Shown: positions 1 to 11,365 of the stretch, in pieces
Layout of the letters: every line of letters starts with the position of its first letter
Position numbering within the stretch: position 1 is the first letter of the stretch
Assembly: GCA_914767885.1 (NCBI GenBank)
Contig: CAJZBQ010000023.1
Location: forward strand, 561,501-625,500
Direction: 5' to 3'
Length of the DNA stretch: 64,000 nucleotides
Source of the DNA: Blepharisma stoltei
Taxonomy: Eukaryota; Ciliophora; Heterotrichea; Heterotrichida; Blepharismidae
Notes under the pieces: model-generated
What the model was told of the DNA's origin: nothing
Databases searched by the model: none
What the model saw: only the letters and a program-made list of their open reading frames with translations
Translations under genes and position numbers: made by a program

Positions 1-189
1 AAAATAATTTAAAACTTAACATACCCAATTAGACTGGAATTAATTAATAACTAAAAATCTTATTTTTCAGGCCTTAATTAATGATAATTAGAATAATAAA
101 TGCTACATATAAATTTTAAAAGATTTAATATTTTTGATTATTTGTTTATGTAAAAAGTGCTTGAGATAAATTTATAGAAATGAGTTTAA

Positions 190-1290
190 AAATGCAAATG
201 GGGAACTTCCCGAGTAAACGGTTGTATAGATCTTCAAGTGCTATAACTCCAGTAAGCATATCAATCAAAAACTCTAGTAGGATCCTGACTTAGGTGATTA
301 TAAAGATGGAGTCCATTATGAAAGAAATTGTCAAAAGTGAAAATGCAAAACGGGAACTTCCCGAGTAAACGGTTGTATAGATTTCCAAGTGTTATAACTC
401 CAGTAAGCATATCGTGCAAAAACTCCAGTAGGATTTTGATTTAACTCCCTCCCTTTAAATTGGAACCAAATATTTGTTCCAATTTAAAAGAAGGGTTAAG
501 AAAATTTTTTATATAAAAATTCAATATAAAATTCTTTATAAAAAAAAATTAAAAAATGTGTCGAATTAGATTAATAAATTTCTAGAAAATTTATCGATCA
601 AAGTGTTAATTTTGTTTAATTAAGTGGCTATTTATACTCTTTTGCTAAAATAAAGAAGAAATAAAGTAAATTTTCAATTTTTGTAAAGAATTCGCATTAA
701 ATTTTTATCAAAATTATTTAAATAAAAAATATAATCCCTTGGCTTAATTTCTTATGGCAGTTATACGCACTATTTTCATATGAAATTAAATTATTAATTT
801 GGCGCACTAAAATCTGCTTTTTGGAACGTATATTTGGTTTCCACATAATAAATTGAAATGACATCATATGCATGATAAGAAATAAATGCAATAAATTATA
901 TTTTTGTTGAAAAATTTTTTAAAAATATAGCAATTAAAGATAATAAATATATTTAAATAAGATGCTCTTTATGTTCTTTTCTTTAAAAAAAGCAAGATAT
1001 AACTAAATTTTTTAATTTTAGTTAATAAGAAACATTTAACTTATACCGAAACTTTTTACATAAAAATTATAAATTTTTTATCTATAAAATTTTTTATTAT
1101 AAAACTGAATTTTGTTTCAATTTAAGCGATTATAAAGATGGAGTCCAGTATGGAAGAAATTGCACCTGAACTTTTAAATTGAGAATGCAAAGGAGGAGCT
1201 TCTTTAGTAAACGGTTGAATAGATCTCCAAGTGCTATAACTCCAGTAAGCATATCAATCAAAAACTCCAGTAGAATTTTGACTTATGTAA
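190..1290 (+). repeat. Three-copy ~110-160 bp repeat, split by an IES
   Basis: Three related units lie at about 190-295, 297-443 and 1128-1288. They share words such as GATTATAAAGATGGAGTCCA and AACTCCAGTAAGCATATC. All three keep one open frame encoding a short Ser/Lys-rich peptide (SKRLxRSPSAITPVSISIKN), which suggests duplicated exon fragments rather than simple satellite DNA. Units 2 and 3 are separated by an IES at 444-1124. No family was recognised and no complete gene is visible. Confidence 0.7.
444..1124. mobile_element. TA-bounded IES (CTTTAAATTGGAAC-type ends)
   Basis: The block lies between TA dinucleotides at 442-443 and 1123-1124. The left end is an inverted-repeat hairpin: CTCCCTCCCTTTAAATTGGAAC, a short loop, then its complement ending in AAGGG. 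The right end keeps only the inner part of the repeat (GTTTCAATTTAA). Deleting it rejoins the flanking repeat units in the order seen in the undisrupted copy. The interior is AT-rich with no gene seen. Confidence 0.65.
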
Positions 1291-1299
1291 ATCCAAAGA

Positions 1300-1603
1300 T
1301 AATCCATAGTCGAATATGCATGTAGATATTATTTTATTAAATCAATTTAACGAAAGAGATGAATGATTAATTATCTTAAGTCAACTTTTTTCATACTTGC
1401 CACTATTTTTTGGCATGCCACTTTTTAGAACTTTCTGATATAGAGATTGAGTTCATCTCTTTGAGAGAGTCTGTTTTGGTCTTTCAATAGTCAAGTACAC
1501 TTTGCTCGATAAAGGAATCTATAAAGGGGTATGAGCTATATCTTAGAGTATAAAACTTTAGTTCTTTCACTTGGGCTTAAACCATTAAATATTCTACATA
1601 AAG
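1300..1603. other. Non-coding stretch
   Basis: AT-rich sequence with no convincing ORF, RNA gene or inverted repeat. It ends near a G-rich run at about 1614-1640. Confidence 0.5.
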
Positions 1604-1870
1604 CTATGTATATGGGGTGGGGGGGTGGGGGTCCCGAGGTCCTATTTGTGCTGGACCATCTCCTTGATCTAATTTCTTTATTTCGTTTTCTGTCTTTTCT
1701 ATTTCTATCTGAGCTTGTGAAATAATTTTTCCTAGTTCTTCTTTTGATGTTTCTTTAATTATATTAGAAATTGTCTCATAGCTCTGATCAATTTTCTTTA
1801 AACTGTTCTGGAGAAAATCAGAAACTTGTCCAATTTTTTCTAAGTCTGATGGTTGAATAGGGGAGACCAT
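1604..1870 (-). CDS. Small acidic coiled-coil protein, unknown
   Basis: An 88-residue frame from an ATG at 1870. It is rich in Glu, Lys, Ile and Gln in a heptad-like pattern over residues 8-68 (LEKIGQVSDFLQNSLKKID region), so a single alpha-helical coiled coil is likely. The C-terminus (DPHPPTPYT) comes from a G/C-run and may not be genuine. It lies 67 bp downstream of the carboxypeptidase stop on the same strand. No family was recognised; it could be a small subunit of a larger complex or a chance ORF. Confidence 0.4.
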   Translation of the reverse strand: MVSPIQPSDLEKIGQVSDFLQNSLKKIDQSYETISNIIKETSKEELGKIISQAQIEIEKTENEIKKLDQGDGPAQIGPRDPHPPTPYT

Positions 1871-1936
1871 TGGCAAGTTAAAATGATTCTATAAAGATGA
1901 ATTTTTAATAAGATATAGAGAAGTTGAAAATTAAAA

Positions 1937-4900
1937 TTATTGCAACTTACTTGTAATTAAAAACTTGGACAGATCCTTCATTGACCGACTTCGGTTATCT
2001 GAATTATTTCTGCTATGAGTAGTCAAGCATTCTAAATAGTTTTTAGAGAATATAGGATTGCCACACTGCAAACCTTTATGCAAAATGCAAGCTTTTGCAT
2101 CACTTTTATAATCAAAGTTTGATATTGGATGCTTTAGCTTATTTTCTGCAATGGGACTCAGCTCAAACCCTAATTTTTTCCCTTTTAAAGGAGAAACAAC
2201 ATTTTGTACATTGGTATGAGATATGGCTTTAAAAATTGTTTCTGTTTGGAGACTTGATTTTCTACTAATTGACTCTAGACTTACTTTTCTACTTGCATTA
2301 ACAGCCTGATTTTTTCCAAAATTTTGTGTTTTTGAGCGAGCAATTATGTTTGGAGTAAATGATATAGAAATTTTCCATAGATGGCGCTGTTTACCCTTGA
2401 TTTGCCCTCTGGGGAATTTTTTTGGTTCGATCAGAACCATATGGTTTGATCAAACCAAAAAATTTTCCTCATGGGCAAATCAAGGGCAAACAGCGCCATC
2501 TATGGGAAATTTCTATATGAATTTTGTATGACAAATTTGTGTAGACCGCTTTTCTTTACTCATACTTCTGGCAAGAGGCTCAGATGCTTTGCAGTTGTCG
2601 CTCAGTTTATTTTGAAAATTCGCTGTAAATGCATATCGATTGCTTTCACTGTAAAGAGTATCCTCAATTTGTTTTATATCAATTTGATCTTGCCTATTAG
2701 CATAAATAATTTCTTCTTCTATTTCGTTTTCAATAGCTTGAATTAAAATATTGTCCTCATTTCTTGCATTGGATGGACTGTCTTTAAATTCTAAGTCTTT
2801 ATCTATTGTAGTTTCTTCTGAATGTTTATCTTTTTTAGATGATCCTTTATATTCATTCAGCCATTCCGCTGTCAAATGTAAGTGTCTGTGCAAGGTTGAG
2901 TTATTTACAAACATCAAGCAGCTCCTTGCAAGGTCTTTTCCAATTTTACTTAAGTCTTCAAGAGAAAAATAAGGATTTCCCGCTTCCTCAGGCCCAAAAA
3001 AGCTGCATTCCATAGTATAGCTATTTACTATTCCTAATTGTCTAAACAAGACAATTCTCGCAGTTGCCTCTTTTTGTTTTTCCAGCCGATAATGAGTATT
3101 TTTATAAGAAAACTTTGCATTATTTTTAGCCATGTAAACTGGTGTAACCATAGACAATAATTTTTTCATTTTATCAGTTTTTGACCCAGGGCAGCATCCA
3201 TACATAAACACATTCCTTTTCTTTGCGTGAGCATGCAGATCACAATACATGACAACATCGTTCAATTCTTTTAATTTCACAATTAATTCTTTTGTATGAT
3301 AAATGGTTGGATGCAAAATTTTATTGGGCTTTATCCATCTCCTATTTAAATCAACTCCGAGAAGAGAACATCTAGTGTTCCCATGAACCACTCCATCAGG
3401 ATTTAGCATGGGGACGATGCAGAAAATGAACTCTTTTCTTAATATTTTGGCATCTTTTGAGCTCCCAACCAGAAACTTTATTAATCCTTGCATAATGAAA
3501 GATGAAGGACTTTCTCCTGGATGAACTCTTGCAGTGATTACAACTCCTTTTTTACTGGAATGTTCATCTTCTTTCCTTTTTTTCTTATTTAAATCAAAAG
3601 TTCCAACTCTATTAGTTATTGTTATCATATCACAAGAATGGCCACCAAGTGTGTCTGCTAATTTTTCGACCCTAGCAATTTTTGGGCTTTTTTTTGTAAT
3701 TCCACTTAAAACTGTGATGTGTGCGAAACTTCAATTATTAAAGTTTTCTCCTGGGCTCATTTATTATACGAGGTTCAGTTTTCCTAGAGATATAGAGGTT
3801 TCCTCTATATAGCGCTAAAAGCGCAGACATTTTCCCAGGAGCTTTCCAAGTTCGTCGGACAAAATCGCTTTTTGGTCCGACCAAGGCATTGATTTGGTGC
3901 AACCTACCGATAAAAATCCGATCAGAATTTATCGGCCTTACAGCGCCAAACATAGGAAACTTCTATACTTATCCAGCAGCATCAAGTACTAACAGAGAGG
4001 GATGAACAGCCTTGAGGCTAATAAGAGATAATTGAAGGCAAGGATTTAACTGCTCAGCAGCTGAGTTCAGAGCAAATGGAAATGCGCTTGGTGAGAAACG
4101 TTGGCTAGAGTGGAGACAGCAAGATTTAGGATGTCTGCCCATTTTGACCAGAAATGCCTGCGACAGCACTAGCTTTTGGCTCAAGCCCTATTATTTATCG
4201 GCATGTGGCGTAAGATGCATTAAGCCCTTAATTAATTTAACGTAAGTCCACTTAAAAGATTGGACAAATCAGCATAGGTGTATGGATAAGAGTATGCAAA
4301 CTTTACAGTATCTTTTTCATAGGTAAAATGGTAGGTAAAAGAATAGGTGTAGCATTCTATATCTCTGTCTTCTCCATATAAAAGATGCTTGAACTCCTTG
4401 GTCTCCGTAAAACTAGTTTCCCAGCTTTTTCTTCTCCAGGTTTTTCCTTTTTCCAATAAAGCTTTTGTTGACAGTATGACAGGCTTCATACCCTCAGAGC
4501 ATAATTTGTCAAATTTCACAAAATTTATAATGTGAAATCTAGCTGTCACTGGGTTTTGGTTTTTACATAAAAAGTAAAACCAGTGCTTGTAGCTTTGTGC
4601 TCTTGTGTCTGGCCGAATAAAAAGCACATATTCACGCTCATCTACTCGAATTGCTTTTTGAAGATTTCCACTTTCGAAAAGACTGTCAAATTTTATTAAA
4701 TTGCTATCATTATTTCAATTGATTTTCTTCGATGTATATTCAGGCAGAGGCTTTCCAGCAAGCTCATAATATCGATTAATGTCGCTTTTTGAGCCTTTTT
4801 CAAGTTCGGTTTTTATTTCTTCAGCAATTGCTTCTTGCCTGATATTTGAACTGACTTCTTCTATCTCATATACTACTTGAAACCATTTTGTGCGGTCATT

Positions 4901-5131
4901 GCTTTGGTCAAGCTCATTTATCTTTTCATTTTCACTTGGATATTCATAGAATGGTTTTTGAGAATTGTCTTGGCTTAATTCAAAATTTGATTGGGTATCA
5001 GTTTTTTCAGAATCTTTACAGGGAGCACCATTGGTTGGGGATTCTAATTTTTGTTTAATTGTTTTCTTTTTTAGGATTTCTTGTTTGTGTCCTAGAGAAA
5101 TGACCTTTATGTCTCCACTTATTTGGTCCAT
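1937..5131 (-). CDS. Cytosolic carboxypeptidase (M14, tubulin deglutamylase type), interrupted
   Basis: Predicted 831 aa after joining 5131-4258, 3711-2518 and 2364-1937; the total length is divisible by 3. These enzymes remove glutamates from tubulin tails or C-termini in cytoplasm and cilia. An N-terminal acidic extension is followed by the CCP N-domain (FDSLFESGNLQKA, HWFYF, YPYTYADL; reading through a TGA as Trp near 4710). The zinc carboxypeptidase domain follows: HPGES (zinc His and Glu, about residue 353), NPDGV, DLNRRW, DLHAHAKKRN (third zinc ligand, about 448) and YTMECSFFG (catalytic Glu, about 525). The C-terminal tail is low-complexity. The frame is broken by an IES (2365-2517) and by a direct-repeat-flanked insertion (3712-4257) that itself holds an IES. 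Removing these restores the motif order of the family. The family call is firm; the subtype is not assigned. Confidence 0.93.
2365..2517. mobile_element. Short TA-bounded IES, TAGAAATTT family, in CCP gene
   Basis: A 153-bp near-palindrome. Its ends read TAGAAATTTTCCATAG and the complement CTATGGGAAATTTCTA, followed inward by ATGGCGCTGTTT and matching copies. Deletion between TA 2363-2364 and TA 2516-2517 joins CCP codons in frame (TKFI to SFTPN). It is related to the block at 3793-3967. Confidence 0.88.
3712..4257. mobile_element. Direct-repeat-flanked insertion in CCP gene (SINE-like, carries a nested IES)
   Basis: Copies of TCCACTTAAAA lie at 3701-3711 and 4247-4257. Removing one copy and the DNA between them rejoins YADLSNLLSG to ITKKSPK in frame, matching the CCP family order. 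Without the nested IES (3793-3967) the block is about 371 bp and more GC-rich than its flanks. The right end is T/A-rich (TTAATTAATTTAA). No protein was recognised. Confidence 0.75.
3793..3967. mobile_element. TA-bounded IES nested inside another insertion
   Basis: The ends are TAGAGGTTTCCTCTATATAG on the left and the complement of TATAGAAGTTTCCTATG on the right, with an inner AGCGC/GCGCT pair. These resemble the 2365-2517 IES. It lies within the direct-repeat-flanked block 3712-4257, so it inserted after that block arrived. Confidence 0.7.
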
Positions 5132-5196
5132 TTTGTATTTAGGACGTAGAGAATAAGATTAAAGAAAAGCAATAAAACCTGAAAAATTCAATTTTA

Positions 5197-5633
5197 TAAA
5201 TAAAATGGCATTCGATTCAAGAGAAATTAGCACATGCTAATTTTCTCTTTCATGGAATTTTATTTATGGGGTTGTTTTTCTCTCGAGAACTTGAGCACAG
5301 CAATAGCAGTTTAACTCTGGGGATAACCAGAGGAATTGCTCCTCAGTGCGTCAAGAGGCTCAGGATTTTACCTCTCAGCATATCTTCACGGGAAGATGAC
5401 CCTTAGGTGGAACACCCTAGAGCTTAGTCGGGGAAGGGGACGGTAACGCCAGGGTGAGACGTGCAGCAACTAGGGCGAAGCTTTGATAGAAGGCTTGGCC
5501 GGTGGGCTGACTACCGCAATTCCAAGATGGCTCGGTGACATCACTAGTTTAGCTATATACCTATTTATTAGGGTGCTCCACTAGACACCTTAAATCCAGT
5601 TAATTAAGTAAAAGTAATAAAAATTCAATTTTA
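5197..5633 (+). mobile_element. SINE-like GC-rich element with 15-bp direct repeats
   Basis: The block is flanked by AAAAATTCAATTTTA at 5182-5196 and 5619-5633, a perfect 15-bp duplication. It starts TAAATAAAATGGC and contains a hairpin (GAGAAATTAGCA / TGCTAATTTTCTC). The body is GC-rich and it ends near CTAGACACCTTAAAT. It lies between the CCP start and the next gene. No tRNA, 5S or protein was recognised. Confidence 0.7.
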
Positions 5634-5697
5634 ATAAGAGCATTCTTTGTTTAGGCGAAAAAAATGACAAGCAATTTAAGCCTGTAGTTAAAATAAA

Positions 5698-6754
5698 ATG
5701 ACTCATGTACACCCTGCATTTAAAACAGCAGAAACCATCTATGCTAATGAAATTTATAATTTCATTCATGAGATCCATCCAAAGCGAAGATCATTAAATA
5801 ATTCACCTTTATCAAGCAAGGACAAATTTATATCCTTAAAGAATAAGCGATTTAACAGAGGAAAGCATAGCAGATTCTCAACTTCCTTTGCAGTCGCAGC
5901 CCCTAATGATCAAAAGCTAGACTATCTTCCTGCTTCTAAGCTTCACCAAAGAATATTTGATAAGCCAGACTACGACCATCTTTCATTAACTGAGAAAGTT
6001 AATTTACCTTGGAAATAGTAATTTATGAAATTGTGCCATCAATCCGAGGCGGTGGAGGCTGAGGCTCTTGTGGCGCTTGATGTATCCAATTTGGTGAAAT
6101 CGAGGGAACCAGAAGTATGGCCGTGTAAAGATCCGGACGTTGAAGAAGAAGCTTGCGTTGGTGATTAGGTTTGGTGGCTCAGCGACCATTCGGTCACCTG
6201 GAAGCTAATTTATCGGAGAGACCTACCAATTGTGAAGTGAAATAAAGACTTTAAAATTTAATTGCAATTGAAATGTTTGACCAAGTTAATTTACCTTAGA
6301 GAAATCTCAAATTGTTATAGCCCCTAAACTACCTCCTTTAAGAACAATTTCTCCTACTTTTAACAAGCTAATACCATTTGATTTGATTAAATCATCAAGA
6401 AGTTCAACTACAAACAAAGATCAGTTAAAAGAGCTGCATTGTAGCGCGCTGGACAAACTTGTAAGCGTCTGCCAAGACGCAGAAGATATTCCTAAAGTAT
6501 CTAAAAAGGTTAACAAAGAAGTTAAGTTAATCGAAAGGTTTTCGGAAAGAATTAATTGGACAACAGACACATTAAAACAGTTTGAAGATTATGATCACTC
6601 AGTAATCAGGCACATGTTTCATCATTTTAGTCTCATTAAGGAAGACTTAAATAAAGAAATCAGTGAGATTTCTCATCAGATGAAAGCTGGAACTAACGAT
6701 CAGCACTTAGTAAATGCAAGGAGACGACGAAAATCAGTTCGTAAAGACTTTTAG
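5698..6754 (+). CDS. Unknown basic/helical protein, interrupted by an insertion
   Basis: The first part (ATG at 5698, 100 codons to 5997) is basic and Ser-rich. The second part (about 6304-6754) reads IVIAPKLPPLRTISP and then a helical region ending in RRRRKSVRKDF. A direct-repeat-flanked block (6011-6297) separates them. Its 15-bp duplication overlaps a GTTAATTTACCTTAG string that looks like a 15-nt intron, but only a 17-nt removal (to ...TTAGAG) joins the two frames. The exact junction is therefore unresolved and the two parts might be separate genes. No domain was recognised. Confidence 0.55.
6011..6297 (+). mobile_element. SINE-like GC-rich element with 15-bp direct repeats
   Basis: AAGTTAATTTACCTT occurs at 5996-6010 and 6283-6297. 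The 287-bp block is clearly more GC-rich than its flanks and ends with GAAATAAAGACTTTAAA, which closely matches the end of the element at 37653-38271. It carries no ORF of note. Confidence 0.75.
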
Positions 6755-7031
6755 CCATATTTCAAAATGCAATAAAAGTTTTTAAATTATAATCATATTA
6801 TAATCTTTTAATTTAAAGAAGATAACTCGATAATTAAATGCCAAAGTTTAAAGAGGTATATAAGCAAATATAGCATTACATTTTATTAAAAACTTATATA
6901 TCATTGATGCTGCATCGATTTGAAGGCTCAAGATATTATGGAAAATTTAAATTTAATTAAGATTATTAAAATAACTGAAATTGCTTGGATATCATAATTT
7001 TTTCACAAATTTCATATTAATTTCTTACAAA

Positions 7032-10000
7032 ATGTCTAATAGTATAGTTCCCAGTCAAGACGAAAACGGCCCAGAGATTGAAGAGCAGCCAGTACAAGAA
7101 GCACCTGCATTAGTATTAGGAGCACTCTCTGGACAATTAGTCGAAGATCTGATGCCGAAAACTGGAGGTTTCGAGCCAGCTGATTTATCAGATCGCATGC
7201 ACGTAAATGTTTTTTCACCTGGAAAGCTCTTACTCCTTTCCGTGATTGCTCGCTCAGGGGTTAAAAAAAACTTATATATAAATTTTTATAAAAAAAATTT
7301 TTTTTCAAAATTTAAAAAAATCCTAATTCGCAAAAATTGGAAAGCTTATATTTAATTTAATTTGTAAAATATATGTTTTAAAACACAATTTGTTAAAAAT
7401 TAATTAGAATTAGCCACAGATTTCATTAGACTAATTATCACTTATATATAAAAAATTTTCTATTTAAAAATATTTTTGTTTCGCTCGCGGAGGGTGGATT
7501 TTTGGGCAAAAAATAGCGATTTTTCTAATGGTTTTGTTCGCTAACAGAAAGGGGGAGTTAGGGAACGATGATATCAATCCTGAAAATATCCAAGCAGGAG
7601 AAGATATCCCTTTTATCCCTTTAAATCTTGCCCTCAACTACGTGAGAAAAGTAACCGCTATTTAGATGGAAGAAGATATGAAAGCAATGCACAAAAATCA
7701 TGTCTCAATTCTCGATAAAATTGACAAATGCTATTACGATATAGAGCAGGATACCCACAAAAAATATAGAGAATTCATTGAAAAATACAAGTCGCAGCAT
7801 GAGTTTAAATATTCGAAGTTGCGAGCATCTTATGATGAAAACAAAAAGGAAAAAGAAGAACTCAAAAACTGGGCAGATGAAACTATTAAGCAATTGCAAG
7901 CTAAAATCAGAGAACTTACTGAGGAAAAGAAAAAGCTGCTTGAAGATTACAATCAATCCCTAGAGGGAGGACAAAGCTCTTCACAAGCAGCTATAAAAGC
8001 GGTTGAGCATGAATACTTGATGAAGATGGAAACGATGAAGCAAGAACATGAAAAAAATATTGAACAGCTCAAAGCAGTCGCTGTGCCGATTCCTGTTCCT
8101 GTTTCTGCTTCAAACAATGATGAAATTAATAGACTTAACCGCGAAATTGTAGAGCTGAAAAGGCAGCTTGCACTTGTAGTTGTTCCTGTTGTAGATAATA
8201 AAGAATCGGAGAAGTTGGCCAGAGAAAATTTTGAGCTTAGACAGATGCTAGCAGAAATGGAGGCACAGCAGAGAAATGATAAAAGTGAAATTGAGAGATT
8301 GAAATCTGAAGTTGCAAGATTAACTGAAGATAACTCTCAACTTGCCTTGCTAATTAAATCTCCTGGAGTAGATGAAGGGCTGAGCTTGGAAGAACGCGAA
8401 AGCTTCAAGAAGCAACTTGATGAGCAACAAGCCTTATACACCTCATCAATAGCAGCAATTAGCTCAGAAAGAGACAGCTTGAAACGAGAACTTGATGCCA
8501 TCAAAGGACACATGAACCAACCTAGCGACTCTGACGAGCCAGAAATCCAGTTTCTTAAAGCCCAATTAACCTTTTTAAATACCGAGCTTGACAATAACAG
8601 ATCTACAATAGCAGAATTAGAAGCAAACCAAGCAAAAATACAGTCAGAAGCTGATTCCTCTCAAAAGCGCCAAGCAGAACTCTCTGCAGCATTAACTCTT
8701 TCAAATGACCGCGTAAGTCAGCTTGAAGCACAACTTGCAGACATTTTATCAAAGCCGCCAAAAGTGGTGTCGGATCCTGAAGATAAGAAAAAGATTGCTG
8801 ACCTAGAAGTTTTGATTGCAAAACTCAATGTTAAGCCACAGTCTGATGGAAAAGACAAAGAGAGGATTGCTGAGCTAGAAGGTAAACTACGAGAATTAAG
8901 CAAGCTAGGTGTGGTTGCAGCCCCTGCTGTATCAAATTTGGAAGCCCAAGAAGAATTGGATAGAAAAGCTCTTGAACTTGAAAGGGCAAATGAAGAAATT
9001 GCAAGCTTAAAAGAGCAGCTACTACAAGCAACTGAAATTCCTGCAGCTATGATGACTGCTAAGTCGGGAGATGACAAAGAAAAAGCTAGCTTGAGAAAAC
9101 AGCTTAATAAAGCTCACAATCATATTACACTGCTGCAAGAAGAAATTGAAAAACTTAAACAAGAAAGAAAAGATGACAAAGAGCTGGAACTTTTGAACAC
9201 TCAATTGAAGCAAGCCCATGCAAGAATTGTAGAATTAGAAAGCAAACTAAGGGCATTAAAAGATGCTGGGAAGTCTTCAAGCTCCCAAGCTATTCCAGCA
9301 GTCTTACCAGTTGTCTTGCCTAGTTCTTCTTCTCAAGAAGCTTCTGGAGCATCAAATGAAGAGGTGTCTGCATTAAAAGAAGAATTAGAATTCTTAAAAT
9401 TAGAAAACGAAAGACTTTCAAATGAAAAAGCTGCAATGGTAGGATTAGCTGCAGATGCACAAGCCTCTGGAGATTCTAAATCAAATCAAAGAATTGCCCA
9501 ATTAGAAGCAGAATTGTCTTCTAGACCTGATCAAAAAGAAGTAGACCATCTGAAAGCCCACATCAAGCTTCTTGAGTCCCAAATCCAAGAAAGTTCTTCT
9601 TCGTCTTCTGACCAGCTTAAAAAGCTCCAGCAGCAAATTCTCGCCCTTCAAAACACTCACAACGAAAAAGTGAGAGAAATGGAAATCCAAGCCAAAAATG
9701 CTTATAACGAAAATCAAGGGATCATCAAGAAAATGGCCCACGACCAAGCAAATTTGCAACAAGATAAGACTGAGCTTGAAGCAGCACTTGCAGCAGCAGG
9801 GGCATCTCAAGCAAAAATGTCAAGAGAAATAGACGAGCTAAGAAAAGTTGCAGGACAAGCTGAAGAGTACTCAAAACAAGTCATAGCGCTTACAGCGACT
9901 GTAAAAGAAATGCAAGAACACAATAAAATAAAAGAAAATGAACTGAAAGAATCAATAAGACAAAGGAAACTTCTGCACAACCAGCTAGAAGATTTGAAGG

Positions 10001-11172
10001 GGAAAATCAGAGTTTTCTGTAGAGTTAGACCGTTGAGTCGTAGAGAGCTTGAAATGGACTCTGTAAATATCACATCTATTGTAGATGAATTCACTATAAA
10101 CTGTGAAGCCAAAACTGGTCAAATCAAACCATTCATGTACGACTCGGTCTTCGGGCCAAACTCTACACAAGACGATGTCTTTGAAGACACCAAAAGACTG
10201 GTTCAAAGCGCAGTTGATGGCTACAACGTCTGCATTTTCGCTTATGGGCAGACGGGGTCAGGAAAGACTTTTACTATTCAAGGGTCTCCTGACAACCCTG
10301 GAGTTACTCCAAGGGCTGTTGACGAACTATTTAGAATTCTAAACTCTATGCCATCACACTACTCATGGGAAGTCAAATGCTACATGGTCGAGCTCTACCT
10401 AGACAACTTAGTTGATCTATTTTGCCCGAAAGAAAACTTAGGAAACCCTCCTCCACTTAACATCAAAAAGGATCCTAAAGGTATGGTAGTTATCCCTGAA
10501 GCATTTCAATATACCATAAAAACACCAAAAGAGCTTATGGACAAGTTCTACGAGGGCAACCAAAACCGCCATACAAGTAGCACAAAAATGAACGACACAT
10601 CGTCGCGTTCCCATTTAATTTTCAGTGTCCTCATTGACGTAATGAACCATGAAACCCAGCAAAGGACAGTTGGGAAGCTAAGTCTAGTTGATTTAGCAGG
10701 CTCAGAAAGAGTCAGCAAAACTGAAGCAACCGCTGAAAGACTGAAAGAAGGAAGAGCCATTAACAAAAGTTTAGCAGCACTAGGAGACGTAATTTCAGCT
10801 CTCAGTTCAGGAGAGCAGCATATACCTTATAGAAATAATAAGCTTACGATGCTTATGAGTGATTCCTTAGGAGGTACAGCAAAAACATTAATGTTTGTAA
10901 ACGTTTCACCTGCTTCTTATAATAGAGAAGAAACTATGATGTCTCTTTATTATGCTGCCAGGGTTAAACTTATTCAGAACGAACCAATTAAGAATATAGA
11001 AAGTAAAGAAATGTCGAATATGAAGCAAATGATTATTGAGCTCACTGTTGAAAGAGATAAGCTGAAAGCAGCATTGGAAGCCAGCGGGATTGATGGAAGC
11101 CAAGTGGATAGGCTCGCAGCACAAGTAAGACAGGCTGAGGAGTTTAATGATGCAAAGTATGATGAACTTTAA
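7032..11172 (+). CDS. Kinesin-14 family motor protein (C-terminal motor)
   Basis: Predicted 1,265 aa from joined segments 7032-7232, 7561-7650 and 7666-11172. After a non-coiled N-terminus comes a very long coiled coil (about residues 100-860), then the neck LEDLKGKIRVFCRVRP and the motor domain (about 876-1215). Visible motor motifs are the P-loop GQTGSGKT, switch I NDTSSRSH, switch II DLAGSE and the YRNNKLT helix. The coil-then-motor order and the neck sequence are typical of minus-end-directed kinesin-14, which cross-links and slides microtubules in spindles or cortical arrays. An IES (7233-7560) and a 15-nt intron interrupt the 5' part; both removals keep the frame. A short coiled tail follows the motor. 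Confidence 0.95.
7233..7560. mobile_element. TA-bounded MITE-like IES in kinesin gene
   Basis: The 328-bp block lies between TA 7231-7232 and TA 7559-7560. It starts CTCCTTTCCGTGATTGCTCG and ends CGCTAACAGAAAGGGGGAGTTA, a partly decayed form of the CTCCCC/GTGAGTGAAC ends seen elsewhere. The interior is AT-rich and shares the subterminal TTGGGCAAAAAATAGCGA motif with the family. Deletion joins GKLL to GNDD in frame. Confidence 0.9.
7651..7665 (+). other. 15-nt intron in kinesin gene
   Basis: GTAACCGCTATTTAG begins with GT, ends with AG and carries an in-frame TAG. Removing exactly 15 nt joins NYVRK to MEEDMK in frame. This is the size class typical of heterotrich introns. Confidence 0.9.
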
Positions 11173-11365
11173 TTATAATCAAGTATTTTTACTTAATATG
11201 AAATAATGATAAAATAGAGATAAAGAATTGAGAAATGAAGAATATATACTTTCCAGGGAATTTGGAAATTATGGAGTTAAGTAAACTAATCATTTGAATT
11301 ATTATCAAAGAGGAAGCACATATGATGCAGAAGGAATACAAATATATAGCTAGAAAACTCTTAAG

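Noticed and set aside
190-443. CRISPR-like array
   Set aside because: Units are longer, diverged, and have no regular spacers; the genome is eukaryotic.
1614-1640. G-rich run as a telomere or G-quadruplex
   Set aside because: It is not a repeat of a telomeric unit and has too few regular G-tracts to argue either way.
2346-3953. Plus-strand ORFs overlapping the CCP gene
   Set aside because: They are opposite-strand shadows of a gene with clear carboxypeptidase motifs.
8337-10766. Several minus-strand ORFs of 60-120 codons within the kinesin gene
   Set aside because: The long coiled-coil frame is conserved and the antisense frames carry no known motif; they follow from codon bias.
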